A DNA stretch of 64,000 bases from Massospora cicadina. Taxonomy: Eukaryota; Entomophthoromycota; Entomophthoromycetes; Entomophthorales; Entomophthoraceae. Under the pieces are notes generated by a model that was not told where the DNA came from, searched no databases, and worked only from the letters and a program-made list of their open reading frames with translations. The position numbers and the translations under genes were made by a program. Below are positions 12,667 through 24,334 of the stretch, in pieces; positions within the stretch are counted from its first letter, which is position 1, and each line of letters begins with the position of its first letter. Where the stretch lies: contig JAKSZP010014904.1 in the NCBI GenBank assembly GCA_022478985.1, forward strand, positions 1-64,000, given 5' to 3'.

Positions 12667-12695
12667 GACAACTGCCCATTGGCAGGGCAGTTGCC
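12667..12695. repeat. LTR stem-loop (solo LTR)
   Basis: GACAACTGCCC and GGGCAGTTGCC form an 11-bp stem with one mismatch around a 7-nt loop. An equivalent stem-loop sits in both LTRs of element 4, next to a TATA box. Confidence 0.55.
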
Positions 12696-13179
12696 TTAAG
12701 TATTGGGAGAATCGCATAGTGGGGAGGCTGAGGTATTGGGTGATTGGGGATCAGCGATAAGGTTTGGTTGGCTGGCGGGTGGGGGAGTGGAGGGATGCTA
12801 AAATCTTGGCAAAAATCAAAAAAAAACTTTTGCAGATTTTCCCAAATTTTAGGGGCCAGACCAGGTCAATGGTACCAATCTGGGCCTTGACCATTCAAGT
12901 TGAGCTGCTTACATGGTTCAGATTTCCTGGATTCATCCCAGGGGGCTGTGGCCTTGGTGCCCAGTTGTCTACAACCTGGTCCAAACTCTCAATTTTATTG
13001 TCCACACGATCCAAACTTCCTGGATCTGTTCCAAGGGGTAGGGGCAACTGGTCCAAGTCACTCGTAACCTGGTTTAAATCCTGAATTGAGTTCCAATCTG
13101 ATTTTTAGACCTGACCAGTCTGGACCAGCTCCATAAGCCCAGAATTTGCAGATTGGGCTCCAATACTAGCACTGGCTGT

Positions 13180-13410
13180 TTACACAAAATTTTGGTAAAT
13201 TTTCCCTGGTGAGTGAGGGGTCCCAGGGGCCCGCCCATGGCCCCTGGCCTGCATAATCTCCTGGCAGGTCCCCTCTATTAATTTTACTGGGGTTGGGAAG
13301 GGGGAGGAGGGAGATATCTGAATATCTCTAGGAGGAAGGGCAGTCACCCAGCGCTCATCAACCACGTGCGCCAGGTCACTCAACTGTGACAGGGGGTCCA
13401 CTTGGGCCTT
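13180..13410 (-). pseudogene. LTR-encoded peptide, U3 block (solo LTR)
   Basis: In the U3 part of the solo LTR the minus-strand frame reads PLSQLSDLAHVVDERWVTAL, then runs open to a stop near 13180. The same peptide appears in element 1's LTR (GNLAHMVDKRWVTALP), element 4's LTR (SNIAHAVDVWLVTAL) and, with a stop in place of the Trp, element 2's LTR (LKHTLDQR-VQV). The protein-level match exceeds the DNA match. I know no domain with this sequence and cannot assign a function. No start codon is certain. Confidence 0.6.
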
Positions 13411-13485
13411 TGACCCCCTTTTGGTCTGAAAGGGATGCTGCTCCCTATCCAGTTGTAGGGACTGGTCCACAGGACTTACATGGGG

Positions 13486-13760
13486 TGTTGCATAGTCCTT
13501 TGTGTATATGCTTAGGTTTGAATAGACCCTCACTTGGTATGAGGGCACATTTCTCCAGATCCTCTGGTGTAAGCTCAATATGAAGTATCCACTAGCAAGA
13601 TCTATTACAGTGAAGGATTGGGATTTATCCAGGAGATGGATCAATATATCACTTAGTGGTAGTAAATAACTGCCCTTTTGAGTAAAGGCATTCAATAGGT
13701 GGTAATACATTACCCTCTGATATACCAATCCTTTTTCTCATTTAAGCACCAATTGCATAG
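13486..13760 (-). pseudogene. Element A reverse transcriptase, N-terminal part
   Basis: The minus-strand frame from 13728 reads LLNAFTQKGSYLLPL, then FTVIDLASGYF, matching Ty3/gypsy RT fingers and palm (element 3: LNAVTQKDSYPLP, FSAMDLASGYW). The frame runs to CNTP, then meets the solo LTR, and the RT resumes at 11828 as PATFQ. The first catalytic Asp (IDLASGY) is retained. Confidence 0.8.
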
Positions 13761-14099
13761 CCCATGGACTTTGTAAGGCTTAATTAATCTGGCGCCCAGG
13801 TGTTGCTTCGGCTCTTTTGTCACTTGGGCCTCTTAGATCTTTGATTTTTGGTAGGGTCAAGCCTGGATTGGAGGATAGTCGCCCATAAGCACTTTATGCT
13901 GTACCCCCTTCATCATCCCAAAGTTGTCAGAACCTTTTGAAAATATGTCAGCATACTCTTTGATCAAGGCATCTGCTTAACGCTGCTTCTCTGAGGTGAT
14001 GGTGTCACCTAGCTTTATGTCTACAGGGATTATGGGGTTATTGTCAATCCTAAATTGCATAGATTTCACACCCACGAATGGATTTGATTTGTTCAATGG

Positions 14100-16190
14100 G
14101 TAGAATCTGAACATATGAAACAGGTAAGTTTTGAGAAATTTTTATAGGGCTTCCAATGAAGTTATCCTTTAAAATGGGTAAGGCCTCTATAAGCAGGATC
14201 TAGCTCCCTGGGGCGGGTATAGGCTCTTGGACAGTTGGATAAGAGTCTCCACAAATTTACAACACTTAGTTGAAAGGAATGGTAACCCGGATCCCCATGT
14301 CCACTAGTAATTGAGATTTTGGGGATATAACTACCTGGTTGTTCAAGTATACAGGCATCCCTTCTTGTGCATAAATACTTTAAGGAGGCAGTTTGGTTTT
14401 GGCCAAACAAAAGTTACTCTAAACAATAAATGAAGTTTGGATGCTATACTAAACAACTCCTAGGTTTCTTATTCCTTTTCATTTAGGGCGTTTTTAACAA
14501 CTATAGAATTGGGATATCCTAAAATAGAAGATTATAAATCCTTATGATAAGTTTTGTTGTTACATTTATAAAGAAATTGGGTGCCTATTAGAAGGTTGTA
14601 TCCATCATTCTCTAGTAAAAACTGCCAGTGCTGACACCACCAGTGATCCAAAATGGAGCGACAGGGAGAATTAAGCACCCAGAGATTGGGTCCACTGAGG
14701 CCCCACAGTTCCATAGTCCTAGGTGCGGTTTTTATCCAGTGTAACTTTTATTTAATTCATCAATTAAAGAAAAAATAATGTTAACTGGTGATCCAGTATT
14801 GACTATGGTCAGATTTACACCTTGTGGACGACTAATTCAACACTGGTAACCTCAGTGTCAAAATGAGGAATTGAGTAAATAGAATTTTCAGCAGAAGTGA
14901 TTCAGGAGGAGCAAAGTAATAGGAATTAGACTTTTATTTAAAATTAGCGAGTCTGGGACCTCCATTTTGTTAGGTGGGGATAGGACGCAACATTCAGTGT
15001 AGGTAGCAGCGTTAGATGCAGGATGAGGTGCACAGTTGCCGTTAGAGGGCGCCTCACTCCCTATGATGACTCCACTTTTCCCGCCTCATCTGCCTTTTTC
15101 TTCCAATAAGAAGCTTTTTTATGCCCAAAGAACCCATAATATGAGCAAAAGTCGCTTCAATACTTAGATCTTTGGAATTGTCTCACTGCATGAATATGAG
15201 GATGGTTCCACTTGTTAGGTGTTTGATGCATCTTCCAACTCAGGCAATTTCATGATAGATTCCTTAATATCAAGGATAGATTTTTACATCTTTTTTGCAT
15301 TATTAAAGTGTAGTATGAGGGTCGTGCTGTGATGAAACATGGTTTACAACGGCATTGACATTTTCAGGTTAAATCAATTACAGGATGTGAGGTCATGAGT
15401 TTTATGATAAAACTGCTCAGCAAACTCAACAATTCCTTTGCCATGTTTAGGGTTGATCTGCATGAACTCCTGCTTATAATTAGACATGGATATATTACTT
15501 CAAAATTCTTTGATAAGGGCGTCCATATCTCCGTCCAAGTAGCACTTTTTGAAGTATGGTACCATGATCTCTTGGGCCTTACTATTAAGACAAGTTTACA
15601 TGTGATGACACTTTTTGCAATTTGTAGCATGGTTCATCACAATCGCATACACATAGAGATAAGACTAAATGAGTTTGGCCCAAGGCATGTATTTTCTATA
15701 AAGGTGGGTTATAAATTCCAAATGGTATCAGTGAGAGCGTGGATGACTGGTAAAGGATAATAAATTGAACTTAGTTACCTCAGTGGTTCCCAGGTCGGTT
15801 TGGGGGATAGCTGTAATGAATTGTTGGCAGAAATCATCTATATCTTCCTGAAGAGTGGTGTAGCAGGTGTTACATGAACAAGAAAGTCTTTGGTATCTAG
15901 TAGTTGGAGATTTCAATCTCAGTTGAATGGCTTACTACTTTAGATTACATGGAAATGCATTTGTTATATTATAAAATCAGGGTTAGATCATCGTCAAGAG
16001 GATCACCTTCAAACTCATCCAAACCCCTTGACCCACCTTAACAGTTTTTGCTCAAGGGCTCTAATATGAGTCTATGATTTTCACCAAATAACAGTCCATT
16101 AGTCAAGCTCATTTTCTCCTCCATTTTGGTAGGGCTGTGGTTGCTGGTCTTATTCATAAGAAGGTGTCTTCACCAAGTGGCCTTAAATTG
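14100..16190 (-). pseudogene. Element A gag, zinc knuckle and protease
   Basis: Minus-strand frames around 15916-15364 resemble the gag capsid region of element 3. Near 15150 a degenerate nucleocapsid knuckle reads CSYYGFFGHKKASYW (one Cys lost; compare CYYCGLMSHVVSQCW in element 3). Near 14800 comes a worn protease site where element 3 has IIDTGSPINVIS. Numerous stops and frameshifts mean no product. The Gag role (RNA packaging, particle assembly) is inferred from order and from these paralogous blocks. Confidence 0.6.
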
Positions 16191-16192
16191 GA

Positions 16193-16208
16193 CTGATAGA
16201 GAGCACCA
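16193..16208 (-). promoter_or_regulatory. Primer-binding site of element A
   Basis: TGGTGCTCTCTATCAG directly follows the 5' LTR on the minus strand. Element 3 has TGGTGCTCCCTGCCAG in the same place, so both probably use the same tRNA primer. I cannot name the tRNA. Confidence 0.6.
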
Positions 16209-16760
16209 GTTTTAAGTTCCTATTATAGTTTGAAGGCTGAGTCCTTTGAAGGCTAAATAATTATTATTTATTAGAGCTTAAGAGGAATCTCTTAGTAGAT
16301 TCTGGGTCTCCTGAGAAATCTATTGTAAAATAGACGTTGTTAAGGCAAATCTCTGTTAATTTGGAAGGCAAAATATCTGTAAAATAGGCAAAGATTGTAG
16401 ATAAAAGTGTGAAATTTTTTACTTGAACTTGGGTATATATACAAATTTAGTCAAAGTCTGAGATCAGGTAGGGTATGGAAATTTTTGGAACGATGCATTA
16501 GAATGATGAGGATTCCAGCAGACACAATATTTACAAATCAATTAAGCAGACTCAGATAATCTCTAGGTGTAATATCTTTATCAAGATTTGGAAGAGTTAG
16601 AAAGTATTTGGGATTTTAGATGATTGTCTTGAAATTCATTGTTCACTTTGATTTTTGTAGCTTCTGGAACAATGGAACTCTTTTAAGTGTATTGCAAATT
16701 ACCTGTCATTTGAACTTTAATTCAAAATCGCCCATATCAAATCAGTTTAAATAGTCATCA
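16209..16760 (-). repeat. Element A 5' LTR
   Basis: Direct-repeat partner of 9179-9722. Its minus-strand end abuts TGGTGCTCTCTATCAG at 16208-16193, a primer-binding site opening with the TGG complementary to a tRNA CCA end. Its outer boundary near 16760 is approximate. Confidence 0.7.
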
Positions 16761-16994
16761 TGTGCTTGTTTTAGATTCTTTTGGGAACATGCTCCTTGGA
16801 ATCACTTGGATGATAACCACTTAGCGCGCACATAGAGTCAATATTGTTTAAATAGACTTTTTGTTCATTTTTTTAGTTTGATATTCATTAATTAATCCTT
16901 GTAAAATTGGTGACAGAGGGTTAACAATTAGCCTGGTGAATTTGTTGAGAGGTATGTATACAATAATAATCAGGAGTTTCCATTTTCTTATTAG

Positions 16995-17468
16995 TGTCAT
17001 GATTTGAGATGATGAGCAAGCTGAAATCCCTACTCCCAAAATGAGCCTCAACAGATTACTCTCAAACCAGTGAAAATGGAACCTTACCCTGAAGGCACTG
17101 AAACTAGATTCAATCAGGAAACATCACACATTTTAGAATCTCTGAAATCATTTTCAGGATTCCTGTCCCCACTTCCCAAATCACGAGAAGCGCCACCCCC
17201 ACCACTGCGGTCAATAGGGTTATGCAGTACAATGAGGGCGCCATTCAGACGGTCAATCTGAAAAGCCTGTAAAAGGTCCTGATCCTATGTGCACGAGGGT
17301 CCCTGAGGCACCATGTCCCCACACGCCCTATAGATAACAGCTTTCTAACACAATAAAGTAGTTTATATTCCCTCCATCTTTTTGTTTTTCAATCTCTCTG
17401 ATAATTCTAGCTTTGAGTCCATTTTTGGACTTTGGCGACAGTCAATAGAACTGTTACACTGAGAGAAG
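16995..17468 (+). repeat. Element B 5' LTR
   Basis: Starts TGTCATGATTTGAG. Shares GATGATGAGCAAGC, GAGCCTCAACAGATT and CTCAAACCAGTGAAAATGG with 23055-23530. The last ~28 bp are weakly alike between copies, so the end is set by the primer site at 17469. Confidence 0.75.
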
Positions 17469-17485
17469 TGGTTCCACTACAGGGC
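17469..17485 (+). promoter_or_regulatory. Probable primer-binding site of element B
   Basis: TGGTTCCACTACAGGGC follows the 5' LTR and begins with the TGG expected of a tRNA-primed element. It differs from the TGGTGCTC site of elements A and 3. Confidence 0.45.
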
Positions 17486-17555
17486 TCCCAGATGTCCTAA
17501 GTGAAATGTCTATCATGAATAATGGAGAATACCAGCAGTCACAAAGATCAATATT

Positions 17556-19400
17556 TTGATTGTCAAGAAGTGTTGCTCAATGAAATATTACCTCCTACTA
17601 ATAAGTGCCACCAAAAAGCCTGAAAGTTTAGAACTTTGGCCACGTTTCAGTTCTCCCTGCCCTCAGTTGACAGAATTTATTATCAACTTCAGTATAAGAA
17701 TCTTAACGATATTGAGAACAGTAAATGTTATCACTCCGTGGGTGCCCGCTACAGCCGCTCCTGTGCTTCTTCAGTGCCATCTACCAAGAAATATCTTAAT
17801 ACCTCGGCCCAGCTACCAATGGGAGAACTGACCCTTGAAACGAATGCTACCTTCATAACTTTGTTCACCCTGCTATTCATCACCTCCTCTAGTTAGTCAT
17901 GTTGCACCATCATGAAGTTCCTGACAACTGGTGCTCACCCAAATCTAGCACTCCCATGTAGTTAATTTTTACAATGCTGCCTCCTCCTTCATCCACAACA
18001 ACTGAGAGGTTATTATCAATAACTGAAAATTAAACAATAAAGCCTATGGCCAAATTCTAGTGTTAGATAGCAGGATTTCTGGCTCCCTTGAAGACCAACT
18101 ACATCAGAATATCTAACTCTTTGAGGCTTCTGTGAACCAGCGCCTTCAACAACTTGAGAAACTGGTATTAATCCTGCAAAAACACTATCAGGAGCTAGCC
18201 TCTCGCAACTATCCTCTGGGAGTGAAGGATCTGAAGGTCTCTTGGGCCTCAAGGGCTTTCTGGCCCCGTAGCACCTACCTCTGGAGACTTGACAACCCTT
18301 AGCAAAAGGACTTTTTGGCAGTTATATCTGCCATATGTGATCAAATCTGAATTGTAGCCCAGGAGTGCATACTCTGAGTAGACGGTGTCCCCCTTGACTC
18401 TAGTGTCTCCATTGAGGCATTGTTGGACTAAATGGATAAACTTAGCACCTTTACTAAGCTTACTGAGACCACATTTCTCATCTCAAACAAACCATCAAGG
18501 TTTTAAGACCCATTTGACCACCCTTGAGAGTCAGCTTCTCCTTCAGGCCGATATTCAAGCCCTAAATATGCAGGTTGTCCATAAGGCTTTATTTTCTCCA
18601 TCAACTAAAACTGAGAAGCTATCCAAGAGTACCTTGAGGGCTTAAGACGACGTTTTTACCAGCAGTTCCCCCACGAATATGTGGAGACTGAAATCTCTGA
18701 GCCTGCACCAATTCCTAGCGTTAACATTATCTTTCGCTCCTCTTGTAACTAAGTTTGAACATAGCTAAAGAAAGGTTCACCCTTGTCCAGGAGAGCATCG
18801 CCTCTTTCCTATATTCTTTTGAAACTTCCATGGAAGAGGCCACCAACTGGAAGAAAGTGAAGCATATACTCCTGCCTTTTACAGTGCTTCCAAGGAAATC
18901 ATGACTCCCCACTTGAAATAATGCAACACCTGGGAGCAGGTCCATGTGGCCTTAATCCAAGAATTTGGCAGCAATCAAACCCTAGCCAATCTGAAAAACA
19001 AGCATTCATGGGTATCCGCCTGAATAAAGGGGAGAGCCCTATGAAGTTCGCCAGCCATTTGTATGCCCAAGCGCAACCCTTGGTTACCACAAATCATATA
19101 ACCTTGGATGACGCCATTACCGCTGTCATCTCTACGTTGGGAGCCTATCCAAATGTTCAAATGCATATGATCTGTCAAAAGAATGGTTTCACATGCATCA
19201 AAGAAATCAAGGAAGCGATTAACGTGATCCCTACATTAATACTTCACTCTAAGGCTACCTCTTCGGCTTCCTCCAACTGCCCTTGGGTCCATGTGGTCGA
19301 AAACCAGAAGAATACTTGACCCTGATGCACCTAATGCAATGTCTTCTGACACAGCGCTAAGACATGCTGGAAACGACTTGCCAAGGAGGCGGAGAAAGGC
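17556..19400 (+). pseudogene. Element B gag
   Basis: Broken frames cover the gag region. The best piece (18921-19319) carries LAAIKP-type and GIRLNKGESPMKFASHLYA sequences that parallel element 3 gag (SIQTKRGESIQGFTKRFYH), a capsid-like segment. Near 19326 a nucleocapsid knuckle survives in outline as Cys-x2-Cys-x4-His-x4-Cys with stops at two of the x positions. The product would package the element's RNA; this copy cannot make it. Confidence 0.65.
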
Positions 19401-19499
19401 CGTCAGCATGAAGGACGAGGCGCTACATGCTGAGTTCCCTACCACGCCTCAAGGAACATCCATGACCTCAAATGAACCTAGAGCAATTATACCTAAATA

Positions 19500-19900
19500 A
19501 GAAGTTTTGGTACCCGTTGATATTAAGGAATTGATACTGCTTACTCTTTTTCTGATAACTCTCCCATGTTTCTCACACTACCTCCACAGTTTGGAAGTCT
19601 GGTTACCTGAATCACTTTTTGAGTTCATGAGATTCCAGTTCTCGCCATAGTTGACAGTGTTTCCCCATGAATGTGATATTGTCCAAGTTGAAGTGTATCA
19701 AGATCGTTCAAACTTGTCACATAATATGGAGTATGGCACAGTTGGACCACAATGTACCTAATCTATAGGGGACTACTTCTCCCTACCAATCCGATTTGGG
19801 AAGCTTTCTGTAGATACCCCCACCATTGCGTTGACTTACCTGAGCTATGACCTTCTTGGAACTCAGTTTCTCTGAGACTACTCAGTGGTAGTATATTATA
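19500..19900 (+). pseudogene. Element B protease
   Basis: Near 19630 the frame reads IPVLAIVDSVSP, aligned with LAIIDTGSPIN of element 3. The retroviral-type aspartyl protease motif DTG has become DSV, so the site is destroyed, and stops follow at once. Confidence 0.6.
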
Positions 19901-20479
19901 ATGACGGATTTTTATCTCTACTGGGTCATTAGACCCCTAATCTTTGAAACTTCCTATGACTCTAAAACGGAGTTCAAGGACTGAGCTTGCCTACTAGAGA
20001 GTGAGAGCTCAATTTTGACTCAAATATCACGTAAGATGCTCTCAGGTCCAGCTGCCCCACCTGCTATTGATGAACAAGAAGGCATACCTATCTACTTACT
20101 CAAGGATCTACAATACCTCCAAAGTCCCAAATCATTACTGACACCTGGTTCTATGTTAACATCCCCTCTAGATACCTGCAGGAATTCCGAGGCCTATATA
20201 ACCCAAATACTAAGGAGGTTATGACCTTCTTTGGAATTAAAGATTCAGCTTATGCCAGACCTATATCAGTATTGCTGGCTAACCTTACCAACAAACTGAG
20301 GGTAGTAGTCCCAAACATTCCCGCCGTCTATGTCAGCCTCCTATCAGTAGAGGCTGTTGACAATGTCTGTAGTTTTGGGAGATTAAGGGACTTTGGCTTG
20401 GAGATTCCCCATCAGTGGCCCTGGTTAACACCAGTATTAGAAAGGATCTTACTGAAGACTAACAGCGGAAAGTTCAAAG

Positions 20480-21143
20480 TTATTGGAAGGATTTAGGCCT
20501 ATTCTTGGTCTCAGCCTAAAAAAATGAAGGGGATTTTTCATCTTGAGCCCAGGGGACGCTCCCTCTTCCAGTCCCAATCTTACCAGAAAAATAAGATTAA
20601 AGAAGCCCATGTGGTATTGGAGCTTAGACAACTACTCAAAGCCAGACTCTTGGTGCCTTTACGCAGCCCTTGTGCCTATCCTCTCCTTCTGGTTTAGAAA
20701 AAGGATAGAAGCCATCAGGTAGTGATGGACATTGGCAGTTAAACTCCATCTCAAAAAAGGACACTTATCCTCTACTCTGAGTTGACAACTCACTCCGACT
20801 GCTCACTGGATCACAGTACTTTTCTGCAATAGATTTTGCTAGTGGATATTGGCAAGTAAGCTCTCCCCCAAGGATAGAGACAAGTATTCAATCATATCTA
20901 ATGAAGGGCTATTTAAGCCCACGAGGATGCTCAGGACCTCTGTAATGCGCCAGCCAATTTCCAACGCACCATGGATGGGATCCTCAGGGAATTGAAGCTA
21001 ACATGTGCTCTCATCTACCTATCATCACTGTCTTCTCACAAATTTTCAATGGACATGTAGAGCATATTTGGGAAGTTTTTAATTTGCTTTGGAAGGCTTT
21101 TTGAAATCTCAAACCTTTGAAGTGCTCCTTCTTCTAGTCAGAA
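20480..21143 (+). pseudogene. Element B reverse transcriptase
   Basis: Frames contain VLELRQLLKARLLVPLRSPC, SHQVVMDIGS and, near 20835, IDFASGYW in broken form, matching RT of element 3 (LELKQLLNEGLLTPSKSPC; IEWLWTI; MDLASGYW). The YLDD block is lost: near 21015 the sequence gives IYLSS. Many stops. Confidence 0.7.
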
Positions 21144-21835
21144 ATGGAATTTCTGAGACACAAGGTCTCAAAATATGGCATCCAGTCCATACTGGACAAA
21201 GTCAACACTATAAAAATGATGTTGCGCCCCCATAGCCTAAGGGATATTCAAGTATTCATTGGCATGGTGGGTTATCATCAGTTTATCCCTTGGTTTGCCA
21301 ACTTAGCCAAGCCTCTATTTTACCTCCTACAAAAGATTGTACCTTTTGAATGGCGGCAAGAACAAGAACAGGCTTTTAATGCGCTAAGAACCTCTCTTTG
21401 TACTAAACCCGTTTTAATCTACCCACGTTTTGACCAGCCCTTCTTTTTGTTCATGGATGCAAGTGATGTTGGCATAGGGGCCATCTTGGCCCAACATGAT
21501 GAAAATCAGGTCAATCACCTAATGGCCTAGTTAGAAAGACGCTGAGTAAGGCCAAACGGAAATTTAGTGTTACCAGGCGGGAATTCCTGGCTGTCTTATT
21601 AGTGATCAAACATTTTCAGCCTTATCTCTACGGCACCTACTTTACCTTGTCACTGAGCGTTCCTCACTCCGGTGGCTCCAGCAATGAAGGACCCAGATGC
21701 CATTTAGCCAAATGGGCCTTAAGACTGCAGAGCTATGATTTCAATATTGTTCATTGCGTGGGCGCAATTCACCAGAACGACAATGGCCTCTCTAGGATGC
21801 CAGAGCTAGCTGTTTTGACCTCAGAGGAAAATTGA
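21144..21835 (+). pseudogene. Element B RT connection and RNase H
   Basis: The ORF 21144-21530 reads through the RT thumb (EFLRHKVSKYGI; HSLRDIQVFIGMVGYHQFI) into RNase H, where FLFMDASDVGIGAILAQHDE keeps the first catalytic Asp. After a stop, 21602-21835 continues with the rest of RNase H, ending NDNGLSRMPE. It is one of the better-preserved segments of the element. Confidence 0.75.
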
Positions 21836-21959
21836 TTGTATGATCTGATTGTTTGGCCTGAACGCTGGGAGTTAGAAGCTCCTAAGCTCCAAGCTAAGCT
21901 CTGAAAGATGACCTGAGATACTCAGATCAAGGTTGGGCTGCTATATAAGAAGATCAATA

Positions 21960-22810
21960 AGAAAATGGCTCCCTTATGTCCGCCCTTCTTCCCAAACTGA
22001 CGTTATCCTAGAGGGCCATACTAATGTGGGACATGGGGCAGTTAAGAAGACCAATAAAGGTTAAAGTCTTGATGTTACTGTGACCAAATGGTGGAAACCA
22101 TCCAAGAGGTCCTGGAGGCCTTTATGCCCTGCCAATCCCAAGACTGGTCCAATCCTCAATACCAACACTCAGACATTGCTCTTATGGGGCCCTTCAATGT
22201 CGTTAGCATTGATGTGATAGGCCCTCTACCCACTGGGTTGCACGGCCATAAATACACCCTCCTAGCTGTGGACCATCTAAACAAATGGGTTAAAGCAATT
22301 TTATCCCCTCTGCCACTGCAACAGCCATGGCTTTCTTCCTTATTTTATCCGTTTTCACCCAGCATGGATGCCCATAAAATTTACTTTTGGACATTGGGTT
22401 AAATTTCACCTTGCAGGTATTCTAAGAACTTACTTCAATTTTTGGCACTAACAAGAGTTTTGTAGCCCTTTACAATCCATCCACTATTGGGGTGGTGAAA
22501 TGCGCTAATGGAACCCTCATCTCTATTTTATGGAAAATGGCCGCCTACAACCCTGATCGCTAGAATCATTATTTACCCAGCGCTTTGCTTGACTATAGAA
22601 CAAGCTACCACCAAGTCATTAAAATGTCCCCCTTTGAAGCTTTATACGAACATACTACCCAGCTCAAAAGTAGTGTTCAGCCTTTGCTCAATTACTTTTC
22701 TCCCATGAACTCTTATCTAACCATGAGAGCCTTAGCCAATGAAATTGTCCGGCTTCAAGCCCTAGCCACGCAAAACATAGTTGCCACGACAATAAGGGAG
22801 ACATCCTGAT
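21960..22810 (+). pseudogene. Element B integrase
   Basis: Near 22010 the zinc-binding module survives as EGHTNVGHGAVKK in broken frame. ORF 22088-22402 holds NVVSIDVIGPLPTGLHGHKY and LAVDHLNKWVKAI with the first catalytic Asp. Around 22585-22800 LDYRTSYHQVIKMSPFEALY matches the C-terminal core of Ty3/gypsy integrases. The region between is frameshifted. Confidence 0.75.
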
Positions 22811-23040
22811 TTAATGTTGGATGACCCTCCTTACCAATTTTTCAATTAGGTGACCTCATTCTTTTTATCACCATCAACCTGGAGGTTGACAGAATAAGCT
22901 CAACGTTCTTTAAGCTGGACCTTACAAGGTCAATTTATAAAATTAACTCTGAGTACTCCAATTCTGACATCAATCAGGGGACAGTGGTGAATCAAGTGCA
23001 TGGCTGGTTCCTCTGGCCATATACTGCCCTCTGACAGGAA

Positions 23041-23054
23041 CTTGAGAGGGGCGT
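23041..23054 (+). promoter_or_regulatory. Polypurine tract of element B
   Basis: CTTGAGAGGGGCGT lies directly before TGTCAG, the start of the 3' LTR, like CTTGAGGGGGCAT before element 3's 3' LTR. Confidence 0.6.
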
Positions 23055-23530
23055 TGTCAGATATTGAGATGATGAGCAAGCAGAAACCCCTGCTCCTGAT
23101 TTGAGCCTCAACAGATTGACTCTCAAACCAGTGAAAATGGAACCTTACTCTGAATGCTCTAAAACTAGATTTGATCAGGAAACATCACGTGTATGAGAAT
23201 TGCTGGAATCACCTTCAGGAATCCCATCCCTTCTTCCCAAATCATGAGAGGCGCCGCGCCCACTGCTGCAGCCATGTGGACGATGCAGTACAATGAGTGC
23301 ACCATCCAGGAGTTTAATCTGGAAGGTAGTAAAGGATCATGATCCTATGGGGCCATGAAGGTCCCTGAGGCACCATGTCCGTACATTCCCTAAAAATATT
23401 TACGCTTTCTAACACAAAAAATAGTCTATATTCCTTCCATCTTTTAGTTTTTTGCTCTCTCCGTTAATTTTCAGCTTTGAGCCCATTTTCAGACTTTGGT
23501 GACAGTAGAGACCTTTTATGCTGATAATTG
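23055..23530 (+). repeat. Element B 3' LTR
   Basis: Direct-repeat partner of 16995-17468, starting TGTCAGATATTGAG. Similarity is strong up to GGTGACAGT (23505) and weak for the last 25 bp. Confidence 0.75.
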
Positions 23531-24334
23531 AAACCATGAATGCCATAAAAACTTAAGGAGATTGAGAATGTCAAATGAGTCTACTGGGTATACTTTTTGA
23601 TCTTTAGAATCAACAAATTGCTCATAGGCTTGAGGCAGATAACAGGTTCCTCAGGAAATTAGTTTGACATCGCTGGCGTTCATATGGTGTTAGCTATGTT
23701 GGATAAAGGAACATTTTCATTGTTTTAATTGATATTTTTTACGAATTTTTGACCATATGGAATATTTTATTTTCTTATGCTCCTTGAGAGTTTTTTTTGT
23801 CTGAATCTATTGTGAAATCTAAGTGCACAAATATGCTACAAGTTGAGCAGGTTTTTTCTTATGCAGTATTATTATAGTGCACTGGTAGCAGCTTGATTCC
23901 CTATTAAGTTTATTACCACTGGTTACGTTCAAAATTAGCAAGTGTTCTGAATTTATTTTAGGGCTTTCCAGTATAGACACATAAGAAGGTACTTATGATC
24001 ATATACAACATCATCAACTGACCTCACTTTGCTTGAGATTTACTTAAACAGGTTGAAACTTGGCTGCAACAGGTTTGTTATCCATGAAACATCAAAATGA
24101 TATCACACTTGAAAATATCCTCATCTTTAATATAATAAAAGATTTTTTGACTAAGTAGCTGCAAACCTCAAATCAAAAAATTGGAAAGGTGTAACTGAAG
24201 GAATGATCCTGGGTATGGGGGGCACCATGACTGATGAGAGGAATTTTTTGTTTTAAATAATTTTTGGTTGTCTGATGAGGCTCATTGCCTAGTGTAAATT
24301 CTGTCTTAAGTCAGTGACTACTTGCACAGGTTTC
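23531..24334. other. AT-rich spacer
   Basis: No gene, repeat or RNA is recognisable between element B and the short LTR element. Confidence 0.5.

Larger units (their letters stand above)
11829..13480 (-). mobile_element. Solo LTR of the chromodomain family, inserted in element A RT
   Basis: On the minus strand the insert starts TGTAAGTCCTG and ends CCATGACA, and is flanked by TGGGG on both sides (11824-11828 and 13481-13485, plus-strand sense), a 5-bp target duplication. Excision restores the RT codons C-N-T-P-A-T-F-Q. Start, end and encoded peptide blocks match the LTRs of element 1 (start TGTAAGTCCTG, end TGACA). A solo LTR forms by recombination between the two LTRs of a full element. At 1,652 bp it is the longest LTR here and keeps the longest LTR reading frames. 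Confidence 0.92.
9179..16760 (-). mobile_element. Ty3/gypsy element A (minus strand), interrupted by a solo LTR
   Basis: The two ends (9179-9722 and 16209-16760) are diverged direct repeats, the LTRs. Read on the minus strand, a primer site beginning TGGTGCTCTC follows the 5' LTR, then gag with a zinc knuckle, protease, RT, RNase H and integrase, and a GGGGGCAT purine tract before the 3' LTR. That is the gag-PR-RT-RH-IN order of Ty3/gypsy. It has no chromodomain that I can see. A 1,652-bp solo LTR plus 5-bp duplication splits the RT; removing it leaves about 5.9 kb. No target duplication for element A itself is evident. All frames are broken. Confidence 0.85.
16995..23530 (+). mobile_element. 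Ty3/gypsy element B
   Basis: Direct repeats 16995-17468 and 23055 to about 23530 are its LTRs. Between them lie, in order, gag with a worn zinc knuckle, protease, RT, RNase H and integrase, all broken. A primer site starting TGGTTCCACTACAG follows the 5' LTR, and GAGAGGGGCGT, a purine-rich tract, precedes the 3' LTR. It belongs to the same group as elements A and 3 (similar gag, protease and pol peptides, no chromodomain). No clean 5-bp target duplication was found. Its 5' LTR starts only 234 bp from the 5' LTR of element A, in the opposite direction. Confidence 0.85.
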
